Shown here: positions 1 to 6,922 of the stretch, one piece after another
Layout of the letters: each line of letters starts with the position of its first letter
Position numbering within the stretch: the stretch's first letter is position 1
Assembly: GCA_030824835.1 (NCBI GenBank)
Contig: JAPJRA010000183.1
Coordinates: 1 to 6,922, forward strand
Origin: Geminicoccaceae bacterium
GTDB lineage: Bacteria > Pseudomonadota > Alphaproteobacteria > Geminicoccales > Geminicoccaceae
Direction: 5' to 3'
DNA: 6,922 nt
Translations under genes and position numbers: made by a program
The notes under the pieces: model-generated
What the model was told of the DNA's origin: nothing
Database searches by the model: none
Seen by the model: only the letters and a program-made list of their open reading frames with translations

Positions 1-2
1 TC

Positions 3-1037
3 GCGGCAGTGCCGGCGTGCGCCAAGGACGCGCCGGCAGCCGGCAACGCGCCGGGAGCGGCCTCCGGCGGCGTCATGCCGCTCGCGGCCCAGTCCGGCAG
101 CGGCTTCCGGTCGGGCCTACCATGGCGCAGCGGCGTGACGAGCTGGAAGCCCGAGGAATTCGCGGAGTGGCGCGGTCGACCGCTGGATGTCCTGACCACC
201 TTCAGCACCTTCATCACCTGGGACGAGATCGAGCAGCTCGGCCGGCCCGAGACCTTGCTGGGATCGTTGCTCGATCGCCCGGAGCCTCTCGTGGTCAGCT
301 TCGGGATGTTTCCCCGCAAGGACGGCCCGGTGCCGCGCGACGAGCCGGCCCTCTGGAAGGACGCCGCCGAGGGCAGCTACGACGAGCACTGGGAGCGGGC
401 CGTGCGCTATCTCCGCCGCCAGCGGGATCGCGACGACTACATCTTCCGGCCCGGCTGGGAATGGAACAGCGCCAAGAGCTACCCATGGGGAATCGTCGAC
501 GAGCAATGGGCCGAAGCCTATCAGGCGACTTTCCGCCGCTTGGTCGGCATCATCAAGACAAGCTTTCCAGCCGCCAAGATCGATTGGTGCTCGCTCAAGA
601 AGGGGCAGTCGAGGAAGAAGATCGACCTGTTCTACCCGGGGGACGATGTCGTCGACTATATCGGCCAGGACCGGTATGACCGCTTCCCGGCGGCTCCCAC
701 CGTGGCGGCCTGGGCGAAGGCGCAGGATCAGACGGACGGCGACGGCGGCCCGGTGGGCATTCGCGCATGGCTCCGCTACGCCCAGTCGAAGGGCAAGCCG
801 ATGTCGATCCCCGAATGGGGAGTCTGGAGCAAAGACGGCAACAAAGGCGGCGGCGCCGGTGACAACCCCGTGTTCATCGAGCAGATGTTCGCCTTCTTCA
901 CGGCGAACGCCGAGTCGATCGGTTATGAATGCTACTTCAACAACATGGGCGGCGCCGCGCAGCACCGGATCGGCCCCGGCGACGTGCCGAACCCGCTGGC
1001 GAGCGAAGCCTACGCTAATCTCTACCGCCCGGCATAA
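3..1037 (+). CDS. GH26-like glycoside hydrolase (clan GH-A), 5' end cut by window
   Basis: Probable secreted endo-beta-glycanase (beta-mannanase-like) that would cut a polysaccharide by the retaining mechanism. Numbering from the GTG at 9, the motif FRPGWEWN places a candidate acid/base Glu at residue 151, and SIPEWG places a candidate nucleophile Glu at 269. A Glu pair about 120 residues apart, the first in an R-P-x-x-E-x-N context, is what GH26 and other clan GH-A (beta/alpha)8 barrels show. The frame stays open to the left edge, so the GTG at 9 is probably not the true start. The first visible residues, AAVPAC, could be the end of a signal peptide with an imperfect lipobox, followed by an Ala/Gly-rich linker (about residues 8-35) before the domain. 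The stop lies 27 bp before the UDP-sugar dehydrogenase start on the same strand, which suggests one operon and a role in exopolysaccharide processing. The substrate cannot be read from the sequence, and another GH-A family (for example GH5 or GH39) is possible. Confidence 0.68.
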   Translation, partial: AAVPACAKDAPAAGNAPGAASGGVMPLAAQSGSGFRSGLPWRSGVTSWKPEEFAEWRGRPLDVLTTFSTFITWDEIEQLGRPETLLGSLLDRPEPLVVSFGMFPRKDGPVPRDEPALWKDAAEGSYDEHWERAVRYLRRQRDRDDYIFRPGWEWNSAKSYPWGIVDEQWAEAYQATFRRLVGIIKTSFPAAKIDWCSLKKGQSRKKIDLFYPGDDVVDYIGQDRYDRFPAAPTVAAWAKAQDQTDGDGGPVGIRAWLRYAQSKGKPMSIPEWGVWSKDGNKGGGAGDNPVFIEQMFAFFTANAESIGYECYFNNMGGAAQHRIGPGDVPNPLASEAYANLYRPA

Positions 1038-1064
1038 GCCGCGGTCGATGACGGGCCTGCCCAC

Positions 1065-2345
<1,281 letters not shown>

Positions 2346-2349
2346 GCCG

Positions 2350-3384
2350 ATGAGCCTCGCCGACGAAGGTACCGTGCTGTTGACCGGAGCCGCCGGGTTC
2401 ATCGGCTTTCATCTGGCCGACCGGCTACTTCGAGATGGCTGCCGCGTGGTCGGCGTTGACAGCCTCAACGACTATTATGACCCGCGGCTGAAGCAGGCGC
2501 GGCTGGAGCGGCTGCTGGGGCGACCGGGTTTCACCTTCGAGCAACTGGACTTGGCCGACCGGCCTCGCGCCGCGGACCTGTTCGCCACGGCGAAGCCGCT
2601 GGCGGTCATCCATCTGGCCGCGCAGGCCGGCGTCCGCTACTCGCTGGAGAACCCCAACGCCTATGTCGACGCCAACCTCGTCGGCTTCATGAACATCCTG
2701 GAGGGCTGCCGGCACCACGCGGTCAGGCATCTGGTCTATGCCTCGACCAGCTCGGTCTACGGCGCCAACACCAAGATGCCGTTCTCGGTCCACGACAATG
2801 TCGACCATCCCGTCAGCCTCTACGCGGCCACCAAGAAGGCCAACGAGCTGATGGCCCACACCTACAGCCACCTTTACGGGCTGCCGACCACGGGGCTGCG
2901 CTTCTTCACCGTCTACGGGCCCTGGGGCCGGCCGGACATGGCGCTGTTCATCTTCACCAAGGCCATGCTGGAGGGCCGGCCGATCCGGGTCTTCAACGAG
3001 GGCCGGATGCGCCGCGACTTCACCTATGTCGACGACATCGTCGAGGGCGTGCGCCGCGCCGTCGACCGCGTGCCGGTGCCCAATGCCGACTGGTCGGGGG
3101 ACCATCCCGACCCGGGCACCAGCCGGGCACCCTACCGGATCTACAATATCGGCAACCACGACCCGGTCGAGCTGCTGCATATGATCGAGACCCTGGAGCG
3201 GGCGCTGGGTGTCACCGCGGTCAAGGAGCTGCTGCCGATGCAGCCGGGCGACGTGCCGGCGACCTATGCCGACATCGAGGACCTCACCCGCGCCACCGGC
3301 TTCACCCCCACGACCTCGATCGAGGTCGGCATCGAGCGGTTCGTGCGCTGGTACAAGGACGAGTGGCTGCCGATTGCCGGCTGA
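2350..3384 (+). CDS. lspL: UDP-glucuronate 4-epimerase, LspL/CapI type (extended SDR)
   Basis: Cytoplasmic NAD-dependent C4 epimerase that would interconvert UDP-glucuronate and UDP-galacturonate, donors for acidic exopolysaccharide, capsule or LPS core. The 344 residues fit the family (about 335-340). Visible motifs are the cofactor motif GAAGFIG at 13-19, Asp37 in VDSLNDYYD for the adenosine ribose, [11 protein letters not shown] at 88-98, the STSSVYG strand at about 132-138 holding the catalytic Ser/Thr, the YxxxK pair Tyr158/Lys162, and [15 protein letters not shown] at 184-198. These blocks, with the late [10 protein letters not shown] motif, are typical of LspL/Cap1J-type epimerases and distinguish it from GalE or the Vi-antigen epimerase TviC. 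The ATG lies 4 bp after the dehydrogenase stop; a GGAG at 2335-2338, 11 bases before it, may serve as ribosome site. Co-transcription with the dehydrogenase is very likely. The usual substrate, UDP-glucuronate, is not the product expected from a TviB-like partner, so one of the two substrate calls may be wrong. Confidence 0.92.
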   Translation: MSLADEGTVLLTGAAGFIGFHLADRLLRDGCRVVGVDSLNDYYDPRLKQARLERLLGRPGFTFEQLDLADRPRAADLFATAKPLAVIHLAAQAGVRYSLENPNAYVDANLVGFMNILEGCRHHAVRHLVYASTSSVYGANTKMPFSVHDNVDHPVSLYAATKKANELMAHTYSHLYGLPTTGLRFFTVYGPWGRPDMALFIFTKAMLEGRPIRVFNEGRMRRDFTYVDDIVEGVRRAVDRVPVPNADWSGDHPDPGTSRAPYRIYNIGNHDPVELLHMIETLERALGVTAVKELLPMQPGDVPATYADIEDLTRATGFTPTTSIEVGIERFVRWYKDEWLPIAG

Positions 3385-3397
3385 CGGCGCGTGCGGC

Positions 3398-4708
3398 TCA
3401 GTCGACCCGGCGCGGCACCACCTTGCGGGTGACCACCTTGCGGATCTTGCGCACGCCCATCGCCACCGTGATCGCGACGATCGGGATGCTCACACCCATG
3501 ATCAGCTCGGGATCGAGATGGAGCCCGGCCGCCTTGAGCCCCTTGGCCAGATAGCCCACCAGCCCCACGACGTAGTAGGTCACCGCCGCCACCGAGAGGC
3601 CTTCGACGGTCTCCTGCAGCTGCAGCTGGGCCTTGGCCCGACGGTCCATCGATTCGAGCACGGCCTGATTCTGCAGCTCGCGGGTGACGTCGACCCGGGT
3701 CGCCAGCAACTGTGTCGTCCGCGCCACCCGCTGCGACAGGGATTCCTGCCGCGAGGCGGCGGCGCGGCAGGTGTTCATGGCTGGAGCCAGGCGCCGTTCC
3801 GTGAACTCGCGGAAGATCTGCAGCCCCTCGATCCGCTCCTCACGCAGCTCGGAGATCCGCCGCAGCACCTGCTCGTAATAGGCGGCAGCAGCGGCGAAGC
3901 GAAAATGGTTGTCGGCCTGCCGCAGCTCGATCTCGGCGTCCAGCCGAGTGAGCCGGTTCAAGAGCAGCGGCTCGTCCTGCTCGGTGGCCACGGCGAGAAC
4001 CTTGGTTATCTCGGCCAGTTCCCGCTCGGAGCGGGACAGGAAGGGAGTCATCTCCCGTGCCACCGGCAAGGCCAGCAGCGCCATGAGCCGGTAGGTATCG
4101 ATTTCGAGCAGCCGCTGCACCGTCCGCCCTGCTTGGCGCGGCCGCAGCCCTCGGTCCAGGACCAGCAGCCGGGAAAAGCCGTCGGAATGGATGCGAAAGT
4201 CTGTGAAGGCAGCAGCGGCACCTCCGGCGATCTTCGCGCCGATCAAAGGGTTGCCTGCGAACAGTCGCCGCGCGATCGCTTCATGGTCCGGAGCCTCCGC
4301 AACGGCCGGGAGCAGCGCGACATGCGTGGCAACCAGCACCTGGCCCGGGATCGATTCCAGCCACGCTGAGGGGATGGCATCGATTGCCGGATCGGCGAAG
4401 GGATCAACGCCGGCACCGTCGACCATGAACTTGTATCGGGTGAACTCGCTGTGCCGCTCCCATTTGAGGCGGAATGGGCCGAGGTCGGCTCTGAAATGGT
4501 TGGCGCCCTGGCGGGGGCCTGCATTGCCGAAACTTTCGGACAGATCGCCAACCAGCTGGCGCTCGCGCTCTCTCTCGCCAGGGTCCGAGAGCATCGCGAG
4601 GTAGGAGATCTGCATCGGCGGAGTCATCGCTTCCGGCGGGCGCGCATGGGCCTCGTCGTTGAGCTCGACGCGGAGCGGATGACTGGGTGGCGTCGCGTAT
4701 GCGGTCAT
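3398..4708 (-). CDS. DUF3422 family membrane-anchored protein, function unknown
   Basis: I recognise this as a DUF3422 protein, a family of about 420-450 residues with no established function, common in Proteobacteria. The N-terminal signature HPLRVELNDEAHARP is at 10-24 and a second conserved block, WERHSEFTRYKF, at 83-94. The middle (roughly 230-365) is rich in charged, helix-favouring residues and may form long helices. Two hydrophobic segments near the C-terminus, about 371-388 and 402-419, look like a transmembrane hairpin, followed by a strongly basic tail that would stay in the cytoplasm. The large N-terminal part would then also be cytoplasmic. I chose the ATG at 4708 (436 residues) because GGAG sits just upstream; the frame could be extended to a GTG at 4723, five codons earlier, without a ribosome site. 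The gene is convergent with the epimerase (13 bp between stops) and divergent from the tautomerase gene. No link to polysaccharide synthesis is shown. Confidence 0.9.
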   Translation of the reverse strand: MTAYATPPSHPLRVELNDEAHARPPEAMTPPMQISYLAMLSDPGERERERQLVGDLSESFGNAGPRQGANHFRADLGPFRLKWERHSEFTRYKFMVDGAGVDPFADPAIDAIPSAWLESIPGQVLVATHVALLPAVAEAPDHEAIARRLFAGNPLIGAKIAGGAAAAFTDFRIHSDGFSRLLVLDRGLRPRQAGRTVQRLLEIDTYRLMALLALPVAREMTPFLSRSERELAEITKVLAVATEQDEPLLLNRLTRLDAEIELRQADNHFRFAAAAAYYEQVLRRISELREERIEGLQIFREFTERRLAPAMNTCRAAASRQESLSQRVARTTQLLATRVDVTRELQNQAVLESMDRRAKAQLQLQETVEGLSVAAVTYYVVGLVGYLAKGLKAAGLHLDPELIMGVSIPIVAITVAMGVRKIRKVVTRKVVPRRVD

Positions 4709-4713
4709 CGAAG

Positions 4714-4717
4714 CTCC
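4714..4717 (-). promoter_or_regulatory. Ribosome binding site deciding the DUF3422 start
   Basis: GGAG on the minus strand, five bases before the ATG at 4708. It favours that ATG over the GTG at 4723, which has no purine-rich stretch in front of it. Confidence 0.6.
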
Positions 4718-4778
4718 AGGCACCGTGACGAGCCGGCACCCGCAGCGTCGGCTTCAGACTCCTAGCATCGGTTCCATG

Positions 4779-4788
4779 ATGACGTCAT
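4779..4788. promoter_or_regulatory. 10-bp perfect palindrome, possible operator
   Basis: ATGACGTCAT is its own reverse complement and is overlapped by a second dyad, CCATG-N7-CATGG (4774-4790). It lies between the two divergent starts, about 70 bp upstream of the DUF3422 ATG. Being a repressor or activator site is inference; no cognate regulator gene is in the window. Confidence 0.3.
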
Positions 4789-4813
4789 GGTCGCAGCACG
4801 CCGAGAGGTGGCG

Positions 4814-4838
4814 GTGCGGCCGTCATGTGCCGCACATG
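4814..4838. promoter_or_regulatory. Overlapping inverted repeats, possible operator or transcript hairpin
   Basis: A 7-bp stem, GTGCGGC (4814-4820) with GCCGCAC (4829-4835), encloses an 8-base loop. It overlaps a second perfect dyad, CATGTG-CCG-CACATG (4824-4838). The two structures are mutually exclusive in RNA. On DNA the second could be a dimeric protein site. The function is unknown. Confidence 0.3.
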
Positions 4839-4923
4839 GATGATCGAGATCGTGAGGCTTCCGCTCGATCCAGCGTTGAGCGATACCGGCGGTGGGCTAC
4901 GTGCCCGCTGACCGCCACTGCTC

Positions 4924-4927
4924 GAGG
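4924..4927 (+). promoter_or_regulatory. Ribosome binding site of the tautomerase gene
   Basis: GAGG lies 10 bases before the ATG at 4938. Together with the need for a proline right after the initiator Met, it fixes the start here rather than at the upstream ATGs in the same frame. Confidence 0.55.
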
Positions 4928-4937
4928 TGCGCCGACC

Positions 4938-5174
4938 ATGCCGATCGTAACCATCCAGATCACCCGTGAAGGCACGACGCCTGACCAGCCCGCCGCCACC
5001 GCGGAGCAGAAGGCGGCGCTGATCGCCGGCGCCAGCCAGCTCATGCTCGACGTACTGGGCAAGCCTCTGGCGGCGACCTTCGTCGTCATCGAGGAGGTGC
5101 CGCTGGAGAACTGGGGCGTGGGTGGCCTGCCGGTCCCGGAATATCGCCGGCGCATTGCCGACAAGTCCAGCTGA
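4938..5174 (+). CDS. 4-oxalocrotonate tautomerase family protein
   Basis: Small cytoplasmic tautomerase of 78 residues, matching the 60-80 residue 4-OT family, whose members form oligomers and use the N-terminal proline (exposed after Met removal) as general base. Pro2 follows the initiator Met directly. Arg10 lies in the first strand and is a candidate substrate-binding Arg. The central block TFVVIEEVPLENWGVGG (47-63) matches the conserved FVVI-E-...-NWG-GG pattern of this group. The segment EGTTPDQPAATAEQK (11-25) is a few residues longer than in the classical enzyme. The same frame is open back to an ATG at 4725, but a longer N-terminus would bury the catalytic proline. Family members isomerise 2-hydroxymuconate-type enols in aromatic degradation, yet many are of unknown substrate, and no degradation gene lies nearby here. 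It is divergent from the DUF3422 gene and convergent with the ABC ATPase gene. Confidence 0.9.
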   Translation: MPIVTIQITREGTTPDQPAATAEQKAALIAGASQLMLDVLGKPLAATFVVIEEVPLENWGVGGLPVPEYRRRIADKSS

Positions 5175-5292
5175 TCCGACCGCCGCCCGCCACGCAGCTT
5201 CGGGCCCGCTCGCCTGTGCACAGTTCACGCTAGGCCGTGCGGGCCGGAACCAGACGCCTCTTCGACAACGACTAGCTTGGCCGCACCCAGCC
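5175..5292. other. Convergent intergenic region, no canonical terminator
   Basis: This 118-bp spacer lies between the tautomerase stop and the ABC ATPase stop. It contains GGCCCGC (5203-5209) and its complement GCGGGCC (5239-5245), which could pair around a 29-base loop. Inside the loop is the 10-bp palindrome CTGTGCACAG (5214-5223). No T-run follows on either strand, so this is not a typical Rho-independent terminator, though the structure could still help end transcription from both sides. Confidence 0.35.
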
Positions 5293-6045
5293 CTAGCCGC
5301 CCACCATCAGCCGGACGATCTCGTCATGGTTGCTCTGTTCCGGGCGGCGCTCCCCGGCGGCGACGCCGCGCCTGAGCACCAGGATCCGGTCGGCGACGGC
5401 GAAGATGTCGACCAGGTTGTGGCTGATGAAGATCACTGCCACGTTCTGCTGCCGCAACCGGCGGATCAGCTCGACCACCTTGCGCTGCTCGGGCACGCCC
5501 AGCGCCGCGGTCGGCTCGTCCATGATCAGGAGCTCGGCCTTCCAGTAGATGGCGCGGCCGATGGCCACGGCCTGACGCTGGCCGCCGGACAGGTTGCGTA
5601 CCGGCAGCCCGAGCTTGTTCTCGGCGATGTCGATCTCGAGCGTCGCCAGAACCTCGCGCGCCGCCTTGCGCATCCTGGCCCGGTCGAGACGGGGCAGGAA
5701 TCCCAGGACCGGCGCCGCCGGCTCGCGACCGAGGAAGATGTTGGCGCCGACGTCGAGATTATCGGCCAGGGCCAGATCCTGGTAGATGGTCTCGATGCCG
5801 ATGTCGCGGGCATGGCGCGGGTTGGTCAGGGTGACGGGCTCGCCGCGATAGACGATCAGGCCCTCGTCCGGCTGGTGCACACCCGAGATCGCCTTGATCA
5901 ACGTCGACTTGCCAGCGCCGTTGTCGCCGGCCAGCGCCAGCACCTCGCCGCGATGCAGCTCGAAGCTGACGCCGCCCAGGGCCGTCACCCCGCCGAAATG
6001 CTTGGCGACGCCGCGGACCGACAGGATGGGGGCGTCAGTCGGCAT
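5293..6045 (-). CDS. frcA: Sugar ABC transporter ATP-binding protein, FrcA-like, single domain
   Basis: ATPase subunit on the cytoplasmic face of a CUT2-type sugar importer. In 250 residues it carries one complete nucleotide-binding domain: Walker A GDNGAGKST at 40-48 (Lys46), Q-loop Gln89, signature LSGGQ at 152-156, Walker B LLIMDEP at 172-178 (Glu177), and switch His209 in ISHN. Ribose-type RbsA and XylG are fused double domains of about 500 residues. A single domain with the D-loop reading TAALGVPE instead of the usual SALD is typical of the fructose transporter ATPase FrcA and relatives. The ATG at 6045 is preceded by GAGG (6052-6055) at six bases' distance and overlaps the permease end by 11 bp, implying translational coupling. 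It is the last gene of its operon. Fructose is only one possible substrate, since the ATPase does not set specificity, so the symbol is tentative. Confidence 0.92.
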   Translation of the reverse strand: MPTDAPILSVRGVAKHFGGVTALGGVSFELHRGEVLALAGDNGAGKSTLIKAISGVHQPDEGLIVYRGEPVTLTNPRHARDIGIETIYQDLALADNLDVGANIFLGREPAAPVLGFLPRLDRARMRKAAREVLATLEIDIAENKLGLPVRNLSGGQRQAVAIGRAIYWKAELLIMDEPTAALGVPEQRKVVELIRRLRQQNVAVIFISHNLVDIFAVADRILVLRRGVAAGERRPEQSNHDEIVRLMVGG

Positions 6046-6922
6046 TGCGGGCCTCGCCGGAGAGCCGCTCGCGGGTCTGGTCGATCAGCACCGAGACGAT
6101 GATGACCACACCCACGGCGACGAATTGCCAGAACGGTTCGACGTTGATGAACACTAGGCCGTACTGAATGACGGCGATGATCAGCGCCCCGATCACGGTG
6201 CCGATGATGGTGCCGGAGCCGCCGAACAGCGACGCCCCGCCGATGACCACGGCCGCGATCGAATCCAACAGCAGCGGCTCGCCGCCCTGGGCGGCGCCGG
6301 CCGAGAACCGGGCGGTGTAGATCATCCCGGCGACGCCGGCGCAGCCGGCGCTGATCAGATAGAGCCACAGCGTGTGGCGGCGGATGTTGATGCCGGCGCG
6401 GATGGCCGCCGTGCGGTTGCCGCCGATGGCATAGGTGTGCTGGCCGAAGCGGGTCTGCGACAGCGTCCAGTGCATCGCCAGCACGAGCACGATCGTGATC
6501 ACCACCGGGATCGGCACGCCCAGCAGCTTGCCGTTGCCGAGCACGAACAGGAGCGGGTTGTTGACCGGCACGGTGGTGCCGTTGGCGGCAAGGAACCCGG
6601 CGCCGCGGGCGACGCCGTACATGCCCAGCGTGCCGATGAACGCCGGCACCCGCAGGCGGGAGATCAGCGTGCCGTTGATCGCCCCCGGCACCAGCGCCGC
6701 CAGCAGCGCCGCCAGCAGCCCGGCCGCCAGCGCCAGGCCCGCGTCCACGGGCGTCAGCGTCTGCATGGTCCGGGCCATAATCACCGCGGCCAGGCCCATT
6801 ACAAAGCCCACCGACAGGTCGATGCCGCCGGCGATGATGACGAAGGTCTGGCCCAGACCCAGCAGCAGCGGCATCGCCGCCGAGACGGCGATGCTCTGCA
6901 GGTTGTAGCCGTTGAACAGGAA
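6035..6922 (-). CDS. Sugar ABC transporter permease, RbsC/FrcC family, 5' end cut by window
   Basis: Inner-membrane permease of a ribose/fructose/xylose-type importer (BPD_transp_2 family). About 295 codons are visible, and the frame is open to the right edge with no stop; family members usually have 320-360 residues, so some 30-60 N-terminal residues are missing. The first in-frame Met inside the window (ATG at 6874) is not the start, because the preceding residues (NGYNLQSIAVSAA) continue the normal family pattern. Signatures seen are LGQTFVIIAGGIDLSVG early, the TRFGQHTYAIGGN block in the middle, and the AAVVIGGASLFGGSGTIIGT segment near the C-terminus, the cytoplasmic loop that contacts the ATPase. 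Many hydrophobic helices separate these. The C-terminus overlaps the ATPase start by 11 bp. The periplasmic binding protein that would set the substrate is not in the window and is expected upstream, to the right. Confidence 0.93.
   Translation of the reverse strand, partial: FLFNGYNLQSIAVSAAMPLLLGLGQTFVIIAGGIDLSVGFVMGLAAVIMARTMQTLTPVDAGLALAAGLLAALLAALVPGAINGTLISRLRVPAFIGTLGMYGVARGAGFLAANGTTVPVNNPLLFVLGNGKLLGVPIPVVITIVLVLAMHWTLSQTRFGQHTYAIGGNRTAAIRAGINIRRHTLWLYLISAGCAGVAGMIYTARFSAGAAQGGEPLLLDSIAAVVIGGASLFGGSGTIIGTVIGALIIAVIQYGLVFINVEPFWQFVAVGVVIIVSVLIDQTRERLSGEARNAD

Larger units (their letters stand above)
4724..4937. other. Divergent intergenic region with several short inverted repeats
   Basis: This 214-bp spacer separates the divergent DUF3422 and tautomerase genes and should hold both promoters. 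Four dyads are visible: a perfect 10-bp palindrome ATGACGTCAT (4779-4788); a 7-bp stem GTGCGGC/GCCGCAC (4814-4820 with 4829-4835); an overlapping CATGTG-N3-CACATG (4824-4838); and GATCGAG-N15-CTCGATC (4842-4848 with 4864-4870). They could be operator sites or transcript hairpins. A weak sigma70-like pair TTGAGC (4876-4881) and TACGTG (4898-4903), 16 bp apart, could serve the tautomerase gene. A plus-strand reading frame open from 4725 to the tautomerase start exists, but it encodes no recognisable domain. Confidence 0.45.

Noticed and set aside
3385..3397. Bidirectional terminator between the epimerase and DUF3422 stops
   Set aside because: The gap is only 13 bp, and I found no convincing stem with a T-run there or in the adjoining gene ends.
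3209..4369. 386-codon plus-strand open frame across the epimerase end and the DUF3422 gene
   Set aside because: It overlaps two confident genes in another frame or strand, and its product is rich in Arg, Gln, His and Pro as expected from antisense reading.
4709..4723. Five-codon upstream extension of DUF3422 to a GTG
   Set aside because: No ribosome site precedes the GTG, whereas GGAG stands five bases before the ATG at 4708.
4725..5174. Longer 149-residue version of the tautomerase
   Set aside because: The extra 71 residues have no domain character and would block the N-terminal catalytic proline; a GAGG ribosome site supports the start at 4938.
5122..6102. 326-codon plus-strand open frame over the ABC ATPase gene
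   Set aside because: It is the antisense of a complete ATPase with Walker A, signature and Walker B motifs.

Overview
The window is high-GC DNA (about two-thirds G+C by eye, with strongly G/C-biased third codon positions) from a Gram-negative bacterium. An alphaproteobacterium, perhaps Rhodospirillales- or Rhizobiales-like, fits best: the LspL-type UDP-glucuronate epimerase, the DUF3422 membrane protein and the FrcA-type single-domain sugar ABC ATPase are all common there. This placement is an inference from gene families; there is no rRNA or other marker in the window.

Left block (3-3384, + strand): three tightly spaced genes that look like the end of an extracellular or capsular polysaccharide operon. 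They are a GH26-like clan GH-A glycoside hydrolase (5' end cut by the window), a TviB/WecC-type UDP-sugar 6-dehydrogenase with a TTG start, and an LspL/CapI-type UDP-glucuronate 4-epimerase. The last two would oxidise a UDP-sugar to a UDP-uronic acid and invert C4, supplying an acidic sugar donor. The hydrolase probably acts on the polymer, or on another beta-glycan, outside the cytoplasm.

Middle block (3398-5174): a DUF3422 membrane-anchored protein on the minus strand ends 13 bp from the epimerase stop (convergent). It is divergent from a small 4-oxalocrotonate tautomerase-family gene on the plus strand. The spacer between the two starts carries several short inverted repeats.

Right block (5293-6922, - strand): the last two genes of a ribose/fructose-type (CUT2 class) sugar ABC importer, a permease cut by the right edge and a single-domain ATPase. 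Their ends overlap by 11 bp. The periplasmic binding protein would be expected beyond the right edge.

I see no RNA gene, CRISPR array, insertion sequence, phage gene or canonical Rho-independent terminator. The genes all belong to recognisable families and I found no convincing evidence of a wholly new system. The points most worth a second look are the hydrolase in the uronic-acid operon, the apparent substrate mismatch between dehydrogenase and epimerase, the TTG start overlapping a mini-ORF stop, and the dyad-rich divergent spacer.
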